Positions 22,234 through 32,632 of a DNA stretch of 64,000 nucleotides are shown one piece after another. The notes below the pieces were generated by a model, which saw nothing but the letters and a program-made list of their open reading frames with translations, had not been told where the DNA came from and searched no databases. Source of the stretch: Lunularia cruciata (lineage: Eukaryota > Streptophyta > Marchantiopsida > Lunulariales > Lunulariaceae); assembly GCA_948567375.1 (NCBI GenBank), contig OX419756.1, positions 14,141,001 through 14,205,000 of the forward strand, in the 5' to 3' direction. Both the position numbers and the translations under genes were made by a program. How positions within the stretch are numbered: the stretch's first letter is position 1; every line of letters starts with the position of its first letter.

Positions 22234-22910
22234 TGTAACACCCATTTGTGCATGTGTGTGGTATTGTGATATTTAGCTTGGTATTACAAGTACTTAAGAG
22301 ATATTATTTATATAGAGATAAAGGATGGTTCTATATTAGTCATGGTTAGCTAAAGTTAGTCATAGCTAAGATAGATGGGACCTTACTTTAGAGGAAGTAG
22401 AAAAGATGAGCACCACTATTTTGGATTTTAGTGTGTTGACTTGGTATTATTCCTAGGTGTTTGGCTTTGGGGAAAGAGTTGAGAACTCTTGGGCCCGCAA
22501 GCCTTTTTGTTTTGGATTCTTCTTTAGTCCAAGGATGGCCCATGTGAAGGAATCCTTGCTTTAGTGGTTGGGTCAAGATAAGGGGAATATGCCCATGTGA
22601 ATGGATATTCCTTTCTACTTTTTGACTTTACTTGACTTTTAGTCTAGTAACTTGAGTTACTACGGTAATTAGTAACTTTGGTACGTAACTATTTCACAAG
22701 TATATAAACAAGGAGTGAGGAGGTACTCATCATCCTTTCATTTGCAACTATCTCTCTCTCATTGAGTTCTCTAGTGAGCAATGTCTTGAGTCTTGGAGTG
22801 TTAGCCTTGGAGGAGTATGATGGAGTTGGGGTTCCTTGCCTTCTTAGTCCATGGTGCGCTACCATAATAGCCATCAGAGGTTCATCCTGAGTGAGAGACA
22901 GGCCGGCTCA
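22234..22910 (+). repeat. A1 3' LTR
   Basis: 677 bases, TGTAACACCC to GGCCGGCTCA, matching the 5' LTR without a difference that I can see. This indicates a very recent insertion. Confidence 0.95.
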
Positions 22911-23520
22911 TAGGACACATATAGGTGACATGTCAGCAAGCTTCACCCTTGTATTACTTACTTGGATGGGTGACATGTCTGGTCTAGGTCCTATCTGGTT
23001 GGTCAAACAAGCTTTGACCAGAGGGAATCTTTAGGGAATCTTCCTGTAGGAATCTCAAAATCACGTAAGGTACCATTGGAAAGCTCTCAACAAGACAAAG
23101 CAAGAGGGAGAGACGGCCAGCCTTTCATTTTTGGGGGGGGGGGGGGTGGCGATCCGCACATTTTTGAGGCCTAATTCATCCGTTTAGGCCTCTGAAATTG
23201 CCTTCAAAGATTTCAGGCATATTTCGGTTCCTACTCTATTAGTAGAAGTCCCCTTTTGGTGATACCTCTTTCTGATCTGTTTAGTCCATCATGTGTAACA
23301 TCCTTCCAGATGTTACCAAACCAATTCTCACCTTTAAATCATATGTCTAGCTATTGGTTCTAAGGTTCTCAAGTCTATTTTGGTTTCTGCTCTATTAGTA
23401 GAAGTACTCTTTTAGTGATACTTCTATCTTATCTATTTTGACCATCATGTATAAGATCATTCTAGATGTTACCAAACTGAATTTCACATCTAGATCATAT
23501 GGCTAGCTCTTGGTATTACA
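22911..23520 (-). repeat. Family B solo LTR B3, right part
   Basis: This continues the minus-strand B LTR that A1 split, ending (LTR start) at 23520 with TGGTATTACA. It contains both tandem U3 blocks and a long G run near 23137. It has no internal B sequence beside it, so it is a solo LTR left by LTR-LTR recombination. Confidence 0.85.
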
Positions 23521-24021
23521 ACAAGCCTCCTATGGTGTTGGTTTTACATCCACCACCTCCATTGATACTAGAGCCTTTGCTTTCTTCTTTCTCTTGCTCC
23601 ATGTAGAAATCAAACTACCTCTAAGTTCTTTCTTCAAGGTAGGATTTAAAGCAATCAGTTGATCCACTATGATGTTGGCCTTGTGACCACCAACATCTTC
23701 CAACACATTGTAGCCCCATTGTTGCTTTGAGATCAAGAAATAGTCCATCCTAAACTTCTTCCTTGGAGACTTTGTTAATGGTGTTGAACTAGTATTGCAA
23801 GTACTCCTTGTGGGCATTGGACTCTCCTTGCTAGGAGTCAATTTTTGAGAAGATTGTATATCATCTGCCAAATAAGCTCTCTTCTTCTCTTGTGCCAAAA
23901 GCTCCAAGTTAAGACCTATGGAGTTTGAGCATTCTCTTTTCTCATACTTGTTCTCCACCATATCTATGGATGTTATTGCATTACCTATATTTTTCATTGG
24001 AGGTACTTGGACTTCACCACT
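23521..24021 (-). pseudogene. A3 segment: gag-pol junction
   Basis: The minus strand encodes ITSIDMVENKYEKRECSNS and LNLELLAQEKKRA, matching A1 pol residues about 10-155 before the protease. On one side B3 splits it from the protease region at 14981; on the other, B1 splits it from gag at 31330. The order fits a single old A element. Confidence 0.9.
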
Positions 24022-24753
24022 TGTAATACCAAGAGCTAGCCATATGATCTAGATGTGAAATTTGGTTTGGTAAATCTAGAATGATATTATACATGATGGT
24101 CAAAATAGATCAGATAGAAGTATCACCAAAAGAGTACTTCTACTAATAGGGCAGAAACCAAAATAGACTTGAAAACCTTAGAACCAATAGCTAGACATAA
24201 GATTTAAAGGTGAGAATTGGTTTGGTAACATTTGGAAGGATGTTACACATGATGGACTAAATATATCCAAAAGAGGTATCACCAAAAAGGGACTTCTACT
24301 AATAGAGTAAGATCGAAATATACCTGAAATCTTTGAAGGCAATTTTGGAGGCCTAAACAAATGAATTAGGCCTCAAAAATGTGCACATACACCCTCCCAA
24401 CAAGGGAATAGTTGGCCTTCACTCCCCCTATTTTGTCTTGTCAAGAGCTTTCCAATGGTACCTTACACACGTGATTCTGAGGTTCCTATACAAAGATTCC
24501 CTAAAATATTCCCTCAAGTCAAAGCTTGACCAACCAGATAGGACCTAGAACGACATGTCACCCATCCAAGTAAGTAATCCAAGGGTGGACCTTGCTAACA
24601 TATCACCTATCTGTGTGCCTAATCCTATGGTGGAGCTTCCTTGGAGGAGATCCTATTTGTCTATATAATAAAGAGGAGGTGCTCCTTTGGAGCATCAAAT
24701 GATTGAGTGTGAAATTTGTGTTTTCTCTCTTCTCTTGTCCTCGGATTATTACA
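24022..24753 (+). repeat. B1 5' LTR
   Basis: 732 bases from TGTAATACC to GGATTATTACA. The first 310 bases are two diverged tandem copies of a block of about 155 bases (each with a CTTCTACTAATAG core), so U3 holds an internal duplication shared by all B LTRs here. Confidence 0.9.
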
Positions 24754-24754
24754 A

Positions 24755-24767
24755 TGGTATTAGAGCA
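24755..24767 (+). other. B1 primer-binding site, tRNA-Met type
   Basis: TGGTATTAGAGCA starts one base after the LTR. It differs by one base from the common plant site TGGTATCAGAGC. Confidence 0.75.
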
Positions 24768-24893
24768 AGTGTTTTAGTCCAAGAGAGTGGATCAACACTC
24801 TTGGAAGAGTACAAAATACTGAAACTAAGTAATTTGAGGTGGAGAACATAGAGTAATTGCTAGACTTAGGAAGGACTTTAGAGAGCAGATGGG

Positions 24894-25112
24894 ATGGATG
24901 CACCGGGAGAACAATTTCCCGCACCTAGCTTTCCATTCTCAAATCCATTCCACATCAAGGTTATGTACATCTAGCGTGAGCAAATGAGAGTATCGTTAGT
25001 TTATCACTTTGGTGTAGAATTCATGGACAATGTGATGAACTCACCAAACCCGGTGATTCTACCTGTGGTGATATATGACAGAGAGCGGGATTTAACAATC
25101 AACATTCTATTA
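24894..25112 (+). pseudogene. B1 leader ORF related to the A1 micro-ORFs
   Basis: From ATG 24894 the frame runs 72 codons to TGA at 25110-25112, with one internal TAG before REQMRVSLVYHFG. After that it matches the A1 micro-ORFs: MRV-x-L, NPVILPVVIYD and a hydrophobic end INILL-stop. The similarity to A1 micro-ORF 1 also covers the FHIKVMYI part upstream. It lies between primer site and gag, as in A1. The shared protein in two distant element families suggests a function. Confidence 0.5.
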
Positions 25113-25349
25113 TGATGATATGGATGTGAATGTCCCAAATCCTTTCCCTTTCAACACTCAAGTAGAAATCCGTTATGTAGTGAGACCAAAAGTGATGTTT
25201 AGAGATTTTGTGGTTAGGAATTTTGGTGAGAAGTATTATCAACGAGTGATAGCTTCTTAGATCCCAATGGTAGTTTTGATAGTTTGTGCGCCTTCCAAAG
25301 TGATCATATTGACTCTACATTGAAGTAAACATTAGCAATTGAGTGTTGC

Positions 25350-26300
25350 ATGAACCATGGATCACAATTGCAAGATTTGGTGCAAGGAATGCAAGGGATG
25401 TTGAATGAATTTTGAGAGATTAAGATGACCATGGAGACATTACAAAGTCAAGTGCAAATCCTCAGGAATGATCAAGCAATGCAAGAAGAAGAGCCATCTC
25501 AAAACCCAAGACTTACGACTAAAGTACTTGGAGAGGCACCCGTGCCTACAAACCTTATCAACGATGAAGCCACATTGCTTCTCCGGATGAAGAAGACCTA
25601 CAACATTGAGCCTTACAAGGGGCAGCATATGATGGGAGTAGTAGAAAATTAGATCTTGAGAATAATTGATATTTCCGATTGTTCTCAATAAAGATCACGG
25701 AGCATGCTGTAGGCGTGTTTGCATGTGGGTACTTGACCAATAAATCCCTCACATGGTATGATGTTTGGGAACGATCCATGTTGGCAAAGAGAAGGGAGGT
25801 TACGTGGACAACAATGCAAGAAGGATTGCTGAAGAATTTCCAATCGGTGGAGTCCGTGCAGATGGCCAAAACCCGACTATGGAGATTGAGATAGAAGAAC
25901 AACATACAAGAGTATGTGGAGGCATTTTTGGATCTACAAGTTGCAATAACCAACATGAGTCCAGTGGAGACTCACAACAATTTCAAACGAGGGTTGAAGG
26001 AGCAGATTCTCCAAGAAATCATCATGCAAAATCCTCGCACGGTATTTGAAGCCATTGCTTGTGCGCAGAGAATAGCAAGAGCATTGGGTGGAGGTGAAGG
26101 AGTAGTTCCACCTCAAGATTATTGGGCAAAAATGTCACACATGGGTGGACCAGTACTGATGGAATTGGGCACCTTTTGGTTTCAAGATCGAGGAGCACGA
26201 CTGCTTCAAGGAGAGCATGGACAGGTAGAAGGACAAAGAGATGGAGTTTCATGAGGAGAAGGAACTTGAGGAAAACAACACCATTGTTACAATTGTGGCA
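25350..26300 (+). pseudogene. gag: B1 gag, N-terminal part
   Basis: It is related to the better preserved B2 gag at 32207. A one-base loss near its start and several stops break it. Readable parts include a coiled-coil-like start (MTMETLQSQVQ), a capsid-like region (ATLLLRMKKTYNIEPYKG) and, at the end, the first half of a zinc knuckle (HCYNCG) just before the inserted A LTR. Confidence 0.75.
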
Positions 26301-26972
26301 TGTAACACCCATTTGTGTATGTGTGTGATATTGTGATATTTAGCTTGGTATTACAAGTACTTGAAAGATATTATTTATATAGAGATAAAGGATGGTTCTA
26401 CATTAGTCATGATTAGCTAAAGTTAGTCATAGCTAAGATAGAGAGGACTTTACTTTAGAGGAAGTGGAAAAGATGAGCACCACTATGTTGACTTGGTATT
26501 ATTCCTAGGTGTTTGGCTTTGAGGAAAGAGTTGAGAACTCTTGGGCTTGTAAGCCTTTTTGTTTTGGATTCTTCTATAGTCCAAGGATAGCCCATGTGAA
26601 GGAATCCCTGACTTAGTGGTTGGGTTAAGATAAGATCACATGCTAGAGGAATATGCCCATGTGAATGGATATTCCTTTATACTGTTTGACTTTAATTGAA
26701 TTTTAGTCTAGTAACTTGAGTTACTATGGTAATTAGTAACTTTGGTACGTAACTATTTCACAAGTATATAAACAAGGGGTGAGGAGATACTCAACATCCT
26801 TTCATTTGCAACTATCTCTCTCATTGAGTTCTCTAGTGAGCAATGTCTTGAGTCTTGGAGTGTTAGCCTTCGAAGAGTATGATGGAGTTGGGGTTCCTTG
26901 CCTTGTTAGTCCATGGTGCGCTACTATAATAGCCATTAGAGGTTCATCTTGAGTGAGAGACAGGCCGGTTCA
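26301..26972 (+). repeat. Family A solo LTR inside B1 gag
   Basis: 672 bases, TGTAACACCC to GGCCGGTTCA, about 95 percent like the A1 LTRs by eye, with no internal A sequence. It splits the B1 zinc knuckle: CYNCG on the left and RIGHI on the right (B2 has them continuous). It also carries the TATATAAA box. Confidence 0.92.
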
Positions 26973-27216
26973 TAGGCCGTATTGGGCACATATCCACCAA
27001 CTATCGCACTTGTTTCCCTAGAGGCCCTCAGCCTTTGTACAAGCAATCTTTGAACAACATGGAGAGGTGCATTGAAGAGGAGGAGATGGAAATCACTTTG
27101 GAAGACAAATATTGTTAATAAATGTACCTTGTGGCCTTATTGGCTCAAAAAGGAAGCAAAGAAGCAAGGGAAGGAAGAAGACCAACATGCAAAGATCTTG
27201 AAAGGCAATCTCACAA
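26973..27216 (+). pseudogene. B1 gag, C-terminal part
   Basis: Reading resumes with the second half of the zinc knuckle (RIGHISTNYR), in which the last Cys is lost, and continues into a decayed linker (MERCIEEEEMEITLEDK) before the protease. The matching B2 region (GQVGHLAINCC) keeps the Cys. Confidence 0.65.
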
Positions 27217-28840
27217 TTGATTGTTGTGAATGGAGTCCTAGAAGGTAATCAAGTGAGAGTATTAATAGATCCGAGAGCAATAGAGAATTTCTTGTCTAGC
27301 TTTGTTGCAACAAGATTGGGAATGGATTTAGAGAGAGATGGGAGTGAAGAAGTAGAGTTACCTAATGGGCAAACAGAGAGGATTGAATCATTACCTAGAC
27401 GGGTAACACTCTCTGGAGGAGAATATCAGGAAGCAATTGAGTGGTGAGTGATACAATTAGCTCATTATGATGGAATCTTAGGCATGCCATGGATGAAGCA
27501 TTACAACCCTATGGTAGATTGGAGGAAGAAAGTAGTGAGAACCCACCAATGGTCAATCATTAGGGTTAAAGAAAAATCACACAAGCAGGAACTACCTCTA
27601 TATGTCATAGGGACTGCAACTATCTATAAGACTGATAGATGTTTCATGGGTCTAATAAGAGAAGTCCAGAGTGCACAACTTGATGGACAAATTCCTAAGA
27701 AATTGAAGGATGTGGTGGATGAGTTTCAAGACGTCTTTCCTGATGATCTACCCTCAGGATTACCACCAAAAAGGAGAGTAGATCATAAAATTGAGACACT
27801 CCCGAGGAAGACACCTCCTTGTAAGGCCCCATATTGCCTATCACCTCATGAGTTGGAGGAGTGTAAGACTCAAATTGAGGAGATGTTGCAGAAAGGGTTC
27901 ATCCAACGTAGCGTTTCACCATATGGTGCTCTTGTCTTGTTTGTGAAGAAGAAGGACGATACAATGCACATGTGCATTGACTATTAGGGTCTCAATCAAC
28001 AAACAATGAAGAACAAATACCCCTTACCTCGTATGGATAACCTGTTTGATCAACTCCATGGAGCAAGATACTGCACCAAATTGGACTTGCAGAGCAATTA
28101 CAATCAAATTCAAATTGTAGGGAAGGGTGTGTACAAAATTGCCTTTCAAACCAAGTATGGCCACTTCAAGTATCTTGTGATGCCTTTTGGCCTCACCAAT
28201 GCATTTGCCACTTTCATGAGTCTAATGAATGACATATTTCATCCATACTTAGATGAGTCTATTATTGTCTTCTTGGATGGCATCTTAGTATATAGTAGCA
28301 CAATGACAGAACACAAACAACATCTACAAGAGGTCCTCCACATTCTAAGATAGAATCGACTGTGTGCCAAAAACTCAAAGTTCAAGTTTGGCAAGTCTAA
28401 AGTAGACTACTTGGGGCATAGAGTAAGTGCAAAGGGCATTCAAGTATCGACAGATAAAATAGAAGCCATTCAAAAATGGAGTGCAAGAAGATCAAACTCA
28501 ACTCAAGAGCTTCTTGGGGTTGACAGGATTTTATCGTAGATTTGTCAAGGACTTCTCCAAGGTTGTACAGCCTTTAACGGCACTACTTGGCAAGGAGAAG
28601 AATTGGACATGGGGAACTGCACAAGATTTGGCCTTTCAAGAATTTAAAGCCGCCTTGCTACATGCACCAATCTTGAAGTGGTATGACCCAAGACGTCCAA
28701 TCAAGTTGGCTATAAATGCATCAAGCATAGTAGTAAGAGCAGTCTTACAACAAGAGAGGCATGGCAGATGGCATCCAATTGCATATTTTTCTCAAAAGTT
28801 GTTACCGGTAGAGCGCAACAACCACACCGTAGAATGAGAA
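27217..28840 (+). pseudogene. pol: B1 protease, reverse transcriptase and RNase H, inactive
   Basis: The protease site reads LIDPRAIENF where LIDSGA would be expected. After a TGA, the reverse transcriptase begins (LPSGLPPKRRVDHKIE). It is interrupted by a TAG at CIDY-stop-GLNQQ, and the catalytic box is FLDG rather than FLDD. RNase H follows after another stop and a frameshift (GLTGFYRRFVKDFSK, then PIKLAINASS with Asn in place of the catalytic Asp). Confidence 0.88.
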
Positions 28841-29033
28841 GAGCTGGCCATTGTTATGGCAACCAAGCATTGGAAGCACTATTTGGGCAAGAAGGCATTT
28901 GTAGTAGAGACAGACCACAAACCTCTAGTCTACCTTGAGATGCAAAAGGATCTATCTTGTCACCAAATTCGGTGGGCAGAGTGGCAACAATGCTTCAACA
29001 TGACAATCACCTACATGGAAAGTAAGAAGTAAC

Positions 29034-30337
29034 TTGCAGATGCATTTCAACCACATGCCAATGGCAAACAACTTGGTGGCAGAGGTTAAGATTAACCCTG
29101 AATTCTGGCCAAAGATTTTGGCTACTACAAAAATTGATCCACAGATTGTAGAAGTGCAATCATCCAAAGGCATCACCAGCACCCAAGGACTCACCTTTTG
29201 TGACGGTAGATTATGGATCCCAAATGTCCCAGAATTATGCACCACCATTTTAGCAGAATGTCATGATTTGGCCATTGCAGGTCATGTCGGAGTGGAAAAA
29301 ACCTCGGATGCAGTCCAATGCCATTACTATTGGCCCAAGATGAGCAATGATGTGATGGACTACGTGCATAGCTGCCTACTTTGTCAACAGAACAAAGCTT
29401 CTAATCAAGCTCATGTATGGCTACTTCAACCTCCTTCCACTCCTACCCAACGTTGAGAACAAGTGAGTATGAATCTCGTCTATGAATTACCCAAGACCAC
29501 CTCAGGGTTTGACTCCATTGTGGTTTTTGTGGACCGGCTCAGCAAAATGATTCATGTATGCCCTACCACCAAGGATGTGACAGCTCCACAACTAGCTCAA
29601 TTATACTTAGATGCAATCTTCTCACCATGGCTTGTCTAGAGTACTCATCACCGATAGAGGCACTCAATTCACCAGTTTGTTTTGGAAAACACTCTTTGGT
29701 TTCTTCAAAACCAAGTTTGCCATAACCACAGCTTACCACCCACAAACCGATGGAAAAACAGAGCAAGCTAATTGCACAATTGAAGACATGTTACACGGCT
29801 TCACCTTAGAAGAGCAAGAGAGGTGGGACACCCTACTCCCGTTGGTGGAATTTGCTTACAACAATTTAGTGAATGCATTCACCCAGGTCACTCTGTTCTT
29901 CCTCATGTATGGTGAGCATCCCTTCACACCTTCTAGCTTGATGAAGATCCGTCCACTGGCTACCAAGGTCAATGCAGGCAACACATTTGTTTCTAGAATC
30001 CAACAAGGTGTGGAGAGCGCCAAGCATAGATTACAGATTGTGCAAAATTGCCAAAAGCAGTATGCTGATGCACACCGTAGGCACATGGAGTTCAATGTTG
30101 GGGATCAAGTGTGGCTATCGAGAACCAACCTCACATTAGTTGGACCTTGTAAGCTCATACCTCATTTTATTGGGCCTTTCTCTATTCTTCATCAAGTTGG
30201 CACGGTGGCCAATCACCTTGAGCTACCACCACACATGAAGATCCATAGTGTTCCATGTTTCTCTACTATATAGATATGCTCCCCAATCAGGCTAGTGTCA
30301 TTCCACACAAGACATTTGACCTTGTCCAACACACATT
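29034..30337 (+). pseudogene. B1 integrase, inactive
   Basis: The His-Cys zinc region is seen (GHVGVEKT, CLLCQQNK). The first catalytic Asp position reads MNLVYELP, with Asn. The second Asp (LITDRGTQFTS) and the Glu (DGKTEQANCT) remain. Stops and frameshifts separate the parts. The C-terminal GPFSILHQVGTVANHLELP domain leads into the chromodomain. Confidence 0.85.
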
Positions 30338-30541
30338 GATGGCAAAGAGGAATATGAAGTAGAGCATATTCTCCAAGAACACATGTGTGGTACTCGCCAT
30401 CCGTGAGTGGACTATCTAGTATAGTGGAAAGGTTACCCCCTCTATGAAGCAACCTAGGAGCCCACTGCTAATTTGACACATGCACCGGTGTTGGTGCAAG
30501 CATTTGAGCAACAACTGCACAATGAGGACGTTGCGTCTTAA
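30338..30541 (+). pseudogene. B1 chromodomain
   Basis: The frame reads EEYEVEHILQ, then VDYLV, WKGYPLYEATWEPTANLTHA and PVLVQAFEQQL, ending TAA. This is the chromodomain at the C-terminus of integrase in chromoviruses, thought to guide insertion to marked chromatin. Two stops interrupt it. Confidence 0.85.
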
Positions 30542-30554
30542 AAGGAGGGAGGTC
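30541..30554 (+). other. B1 polypurine tract
   Basis: AAAAGGAGGGAGG directly precedes the 3' LTR. It is the expected plus-strand primer. Confidence 0.75.
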
Positions 30555-31329
30555 TATAATACCAAGAGCTAGCCATATGATCTAGATGTGAAATTTAGTT
30601 TGGTAAAATCTAGAATGATGTTATACATGATGGTCAAAATAAATCAGATAGAAGTATCACCAAAAGAGTGCTTCTACTAATAGGGCAAAAACCGAAATAG
30701 ACTTGAAACCCTTAGAACCAATAGCTAGACATATGATTTAAAGATAAGAATTGGTTTGGTAATATCTAGAAGGATGTTACACATGATGGACTAAACAGAT
30801 CAGAAAGAGGTATCACCAAAAAGGGACTTCTACTAATAGAGTAGGAATCGAAATATGCTTGAAATATTTGAAGGCTTGAATTTGAAGGCTCCAAAATATT
30901 TGAAATATTTTGGAGGCTTGAACAAATGAATTAGGCCTCAAAAATGTGCAAATCCCCCCCCCCCCCCAAATGGAGGAAAATCTAGCCTTTCTTCCTCCCC
31001 TGATTTGTCTCGTCGAGAGCTTTCCAACGGAACCTTACTCATGTGATTCTAAGACTCATATAGGAAGATTCCCTAAAAGATTCCCTCCGGTCAATGCTTG
31101 TTTGACCAACCAGATAGGACCTAGACCGACATGTCACCCATCCAAGTAAGTAATCCAAGGGTGGAACTTGCTGACATGTCACCTATCTGTGTGCCTAATC
31201 CTATGGTGGAGCTTCCTTGGAGGAGATCCTCATTGTCTATATAATAAAGAGAAGGTGCTCCTTTGGGGCATTGAATGATTGAGTGTGAAATCTGTGTTTT
31301 CTCTCTTCTCTTGTCCTCGGAGTATTACA
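30555..31329 (+). repeat. B1 3' LTR
   Basis: 775 bases, starting TATAATACC (TG changed to TA) and ending GTATTACA. It is longer than the 5' LTR because of a short local duplication around 30860-30915 (AAATATTTGAA repeats) and a C run near 30955. Confidence 0.9.
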
Positions 31330-31581
31330 CCACCTCCCTCCTTCTCTCTATTTGCCTCTTCATCACCCTTTCTTGCATGGTACGTGGAATTTAGGCAATG
31401 TCTTTGGATGTGACCTCTACCTCCACACCCAAAACAATTTCTATCATTGAAATTGCTAGTTGGTTAGCCTCTTCAATATGGATATTTTCTATAATCCTTA
31501 GGTCCTCTTCCAATATTTTGGTCTACCTCTCTCTTCTCCCATAGTTGAAATACATTGATCTTGAGATTTGCAAGTTGGTCC
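31330..31581 (-). pseudogene. A3 segment: gag C-terminal part
   Basis: The minus strand matches A1 gag around the zinc knuckle (NFNDRNCFGCG) and its linker. It joins across B1 to 23521-24021. The upstream side is cut by the A4 LTR. Confidence 0.88.
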
Positions 31582-31829
31582 TATAACAACCATTTGTACA
31601 TGTGTGTGGTATTATGATATTTAGCTTAGTATTATAAATACTTGAGAGATATTATTTATATAGAGATAAAGGATGGTTCTATATTTTTCATTATCAGCTA
31701 AAGTTAGTCATAGCTAAGATAGTGGGGACCTTACTTTAGAGGAAGTGGAAAAGATGAGTACCACTATGTTTGATTCTAGTGTGTTGACTTGGTATTATTC
31801 TTGGGTGTTTGGCTTTGAGGAAAGAGTTA
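31582..31829 (+). repeat. Family A LTR fragment A4
   Basis: It begins TATAACAACC (for TGTAACACCC) and follows the A LTR for about 248 bases to GAAAGAGTT, then breaks into B2 internal sequence. Its orientation is opposite to A3, so it is a separate insertion, now truncated at the proposed inversion breakpoint. Confidence 0.8.
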
Positions 31830-31887
31830 ATGAGAAAGTGAGAGTGTATCTTGTTTTCATTTTGGAGCAGAGCTCATGGATATAGTG

Positions 31888-31968
31888 ATGCATTCACCAA
31901 ACTTGATGATTTTGCTTGTGGTGATCTATGATAGAGAGTGGGATTTAACAATCTATATTCTATTATGA
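31888..31968 (+). pseudogene. B2 leader ORF remnant
   Basis: The end of the leader protein is preserved: HSPNLMILLVVIYDRE and the terminal LTIYILL followed by TGA, at the same place as in B1 and close to YILY-stop of A1. The upstream part is frameshifted. Confidence 0.5.
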
Positions 31969-32206
31969 TGGATTTGAATGTACCAAATCCTTTCAACACT
32001 CAAGTAGAAATTTGTTATGTGATTTGACCAAAAATAATTTTTAGGGATTTTGTAGTTCACAATTTTGGTGAAGAATATTATCAATGAGTGATAGCCTTTG
32101 AGGATCCCAATGGTAGTTCTAAAAGTCCATGCTCCCTCTCAAGTAATCATATTAAATCTCTAGTGAAATAGGAAGTAGCAATTGAGCAGAGTTGTGTGTA
32201 GGAATC

Positions 32207-32632
32207 ATGGATCCACAATTCCAAGAGTTGATGCAAGGAATGCAAGGAATGTTGAATGAGTTTTGGGAGATCAAGATGACGATGGAGGCATTGCAAAGTC
32301 AAGTACATAACTTCAAGAATGATCAAGAAATGCACAAAGGGGAGTCATCCCAAAACCAAATACTAGCAATCAAAGCACATGGAGAGTCACCCCTGCCAAG
32401 GACACCGACCTTGGTCAACAATAAAGCCACATTTTTATTGTGGATGAAGAAGACTTGCAACATGAAGCCTTACAAGGAACAACGATCCATGAGAATCATA
32501 GAGAATTGGATTTCAAAAATGAATCAATACTCTTTATTATTCACAATTGAAATCACCAATTGTTTTGCTAGTGTGTTTGCATGTGGTTACTTGACTGATA
32601 AAGCACTCACATGGTACAATGCTTGGAAATGA
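32207..32632 (+). pseudogene. gag: B2 gag N-terminal ORF
   Basis: An open frame of 141 codons: MDPQFQELMQGMQGMLNEFW, a coiled-coil-like stretch, then KKTCNMKPYKEQRSM and the capsid part (CFASVFACGYLTDKALTWYN). It stops in the middle of the capsid domain. The rest (to about 33170, with the knuckle CYNYGQVGHLAINC, second Cys changed to Tyr) continues in other frames. Confidence 0.75.

Larger units (their letters stand above)
15124..22910 (+). mobile_element. Intact young Ty3/gypsy element A1 (non-chromodomain)
   Basis: This 7787-base element has 677-base LTRs (15124-15800, 22234-22910) that are identical by eye, a tRNA-Asp-like primer-binding site, a long leader with small ORFs, separate gag and pol frames and a purine-rich tract before the 3' LTR. 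Pol order is protease, reverse transcriptase, RNase H, integrase, which defines Ty3/gypsy; no chromodomain follows integrase. The tRNA-Asp-like primer site and lack of chromodomain suggest the Tat/Athila side of the superfamily, but this is inference. The element interrupts B LTR B3. The left flank ends TTAGGGAC and the right flank starts TAGGACAC, so the target duplication is imperfect or the ends are slightly eroded. Confidence 0.95.
24022..31329 (+). mobile_element. Family B chromovirus B1, full length but decayed
   Basis: The element has LTRs 24022-24753 and 30555-31329, a tRNA-Met-type primer site, a leader ORF, gag, pol and a chromodomain, and a polypurine tract. It lies in A3 at the gag-pol junction; the flanks CCACT and CCACC are a 5-bp target duplication with one change. 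Stops, frameshifts and lost catalytic residues show it is inactive. An A solo LTR (26301-26972) sits in its gag. Confidence 0.93.

Noticed and set aside
15119-22915. Exact 5-bp target duplication for A1
   Set aside because: The five bases before the 5' LTR (GGGAC) and after the 3' LTR (TAGGA) do not match; only a shifted TAGG(G)AC similarity exists, so I do not claim a clean duplication.
31577-31836. A4 LTR as the 5' LTR of A3
   Set aside because: Its orientation is opposite to A3 and it abuts gag without a leader, so it must be a separate insertion.
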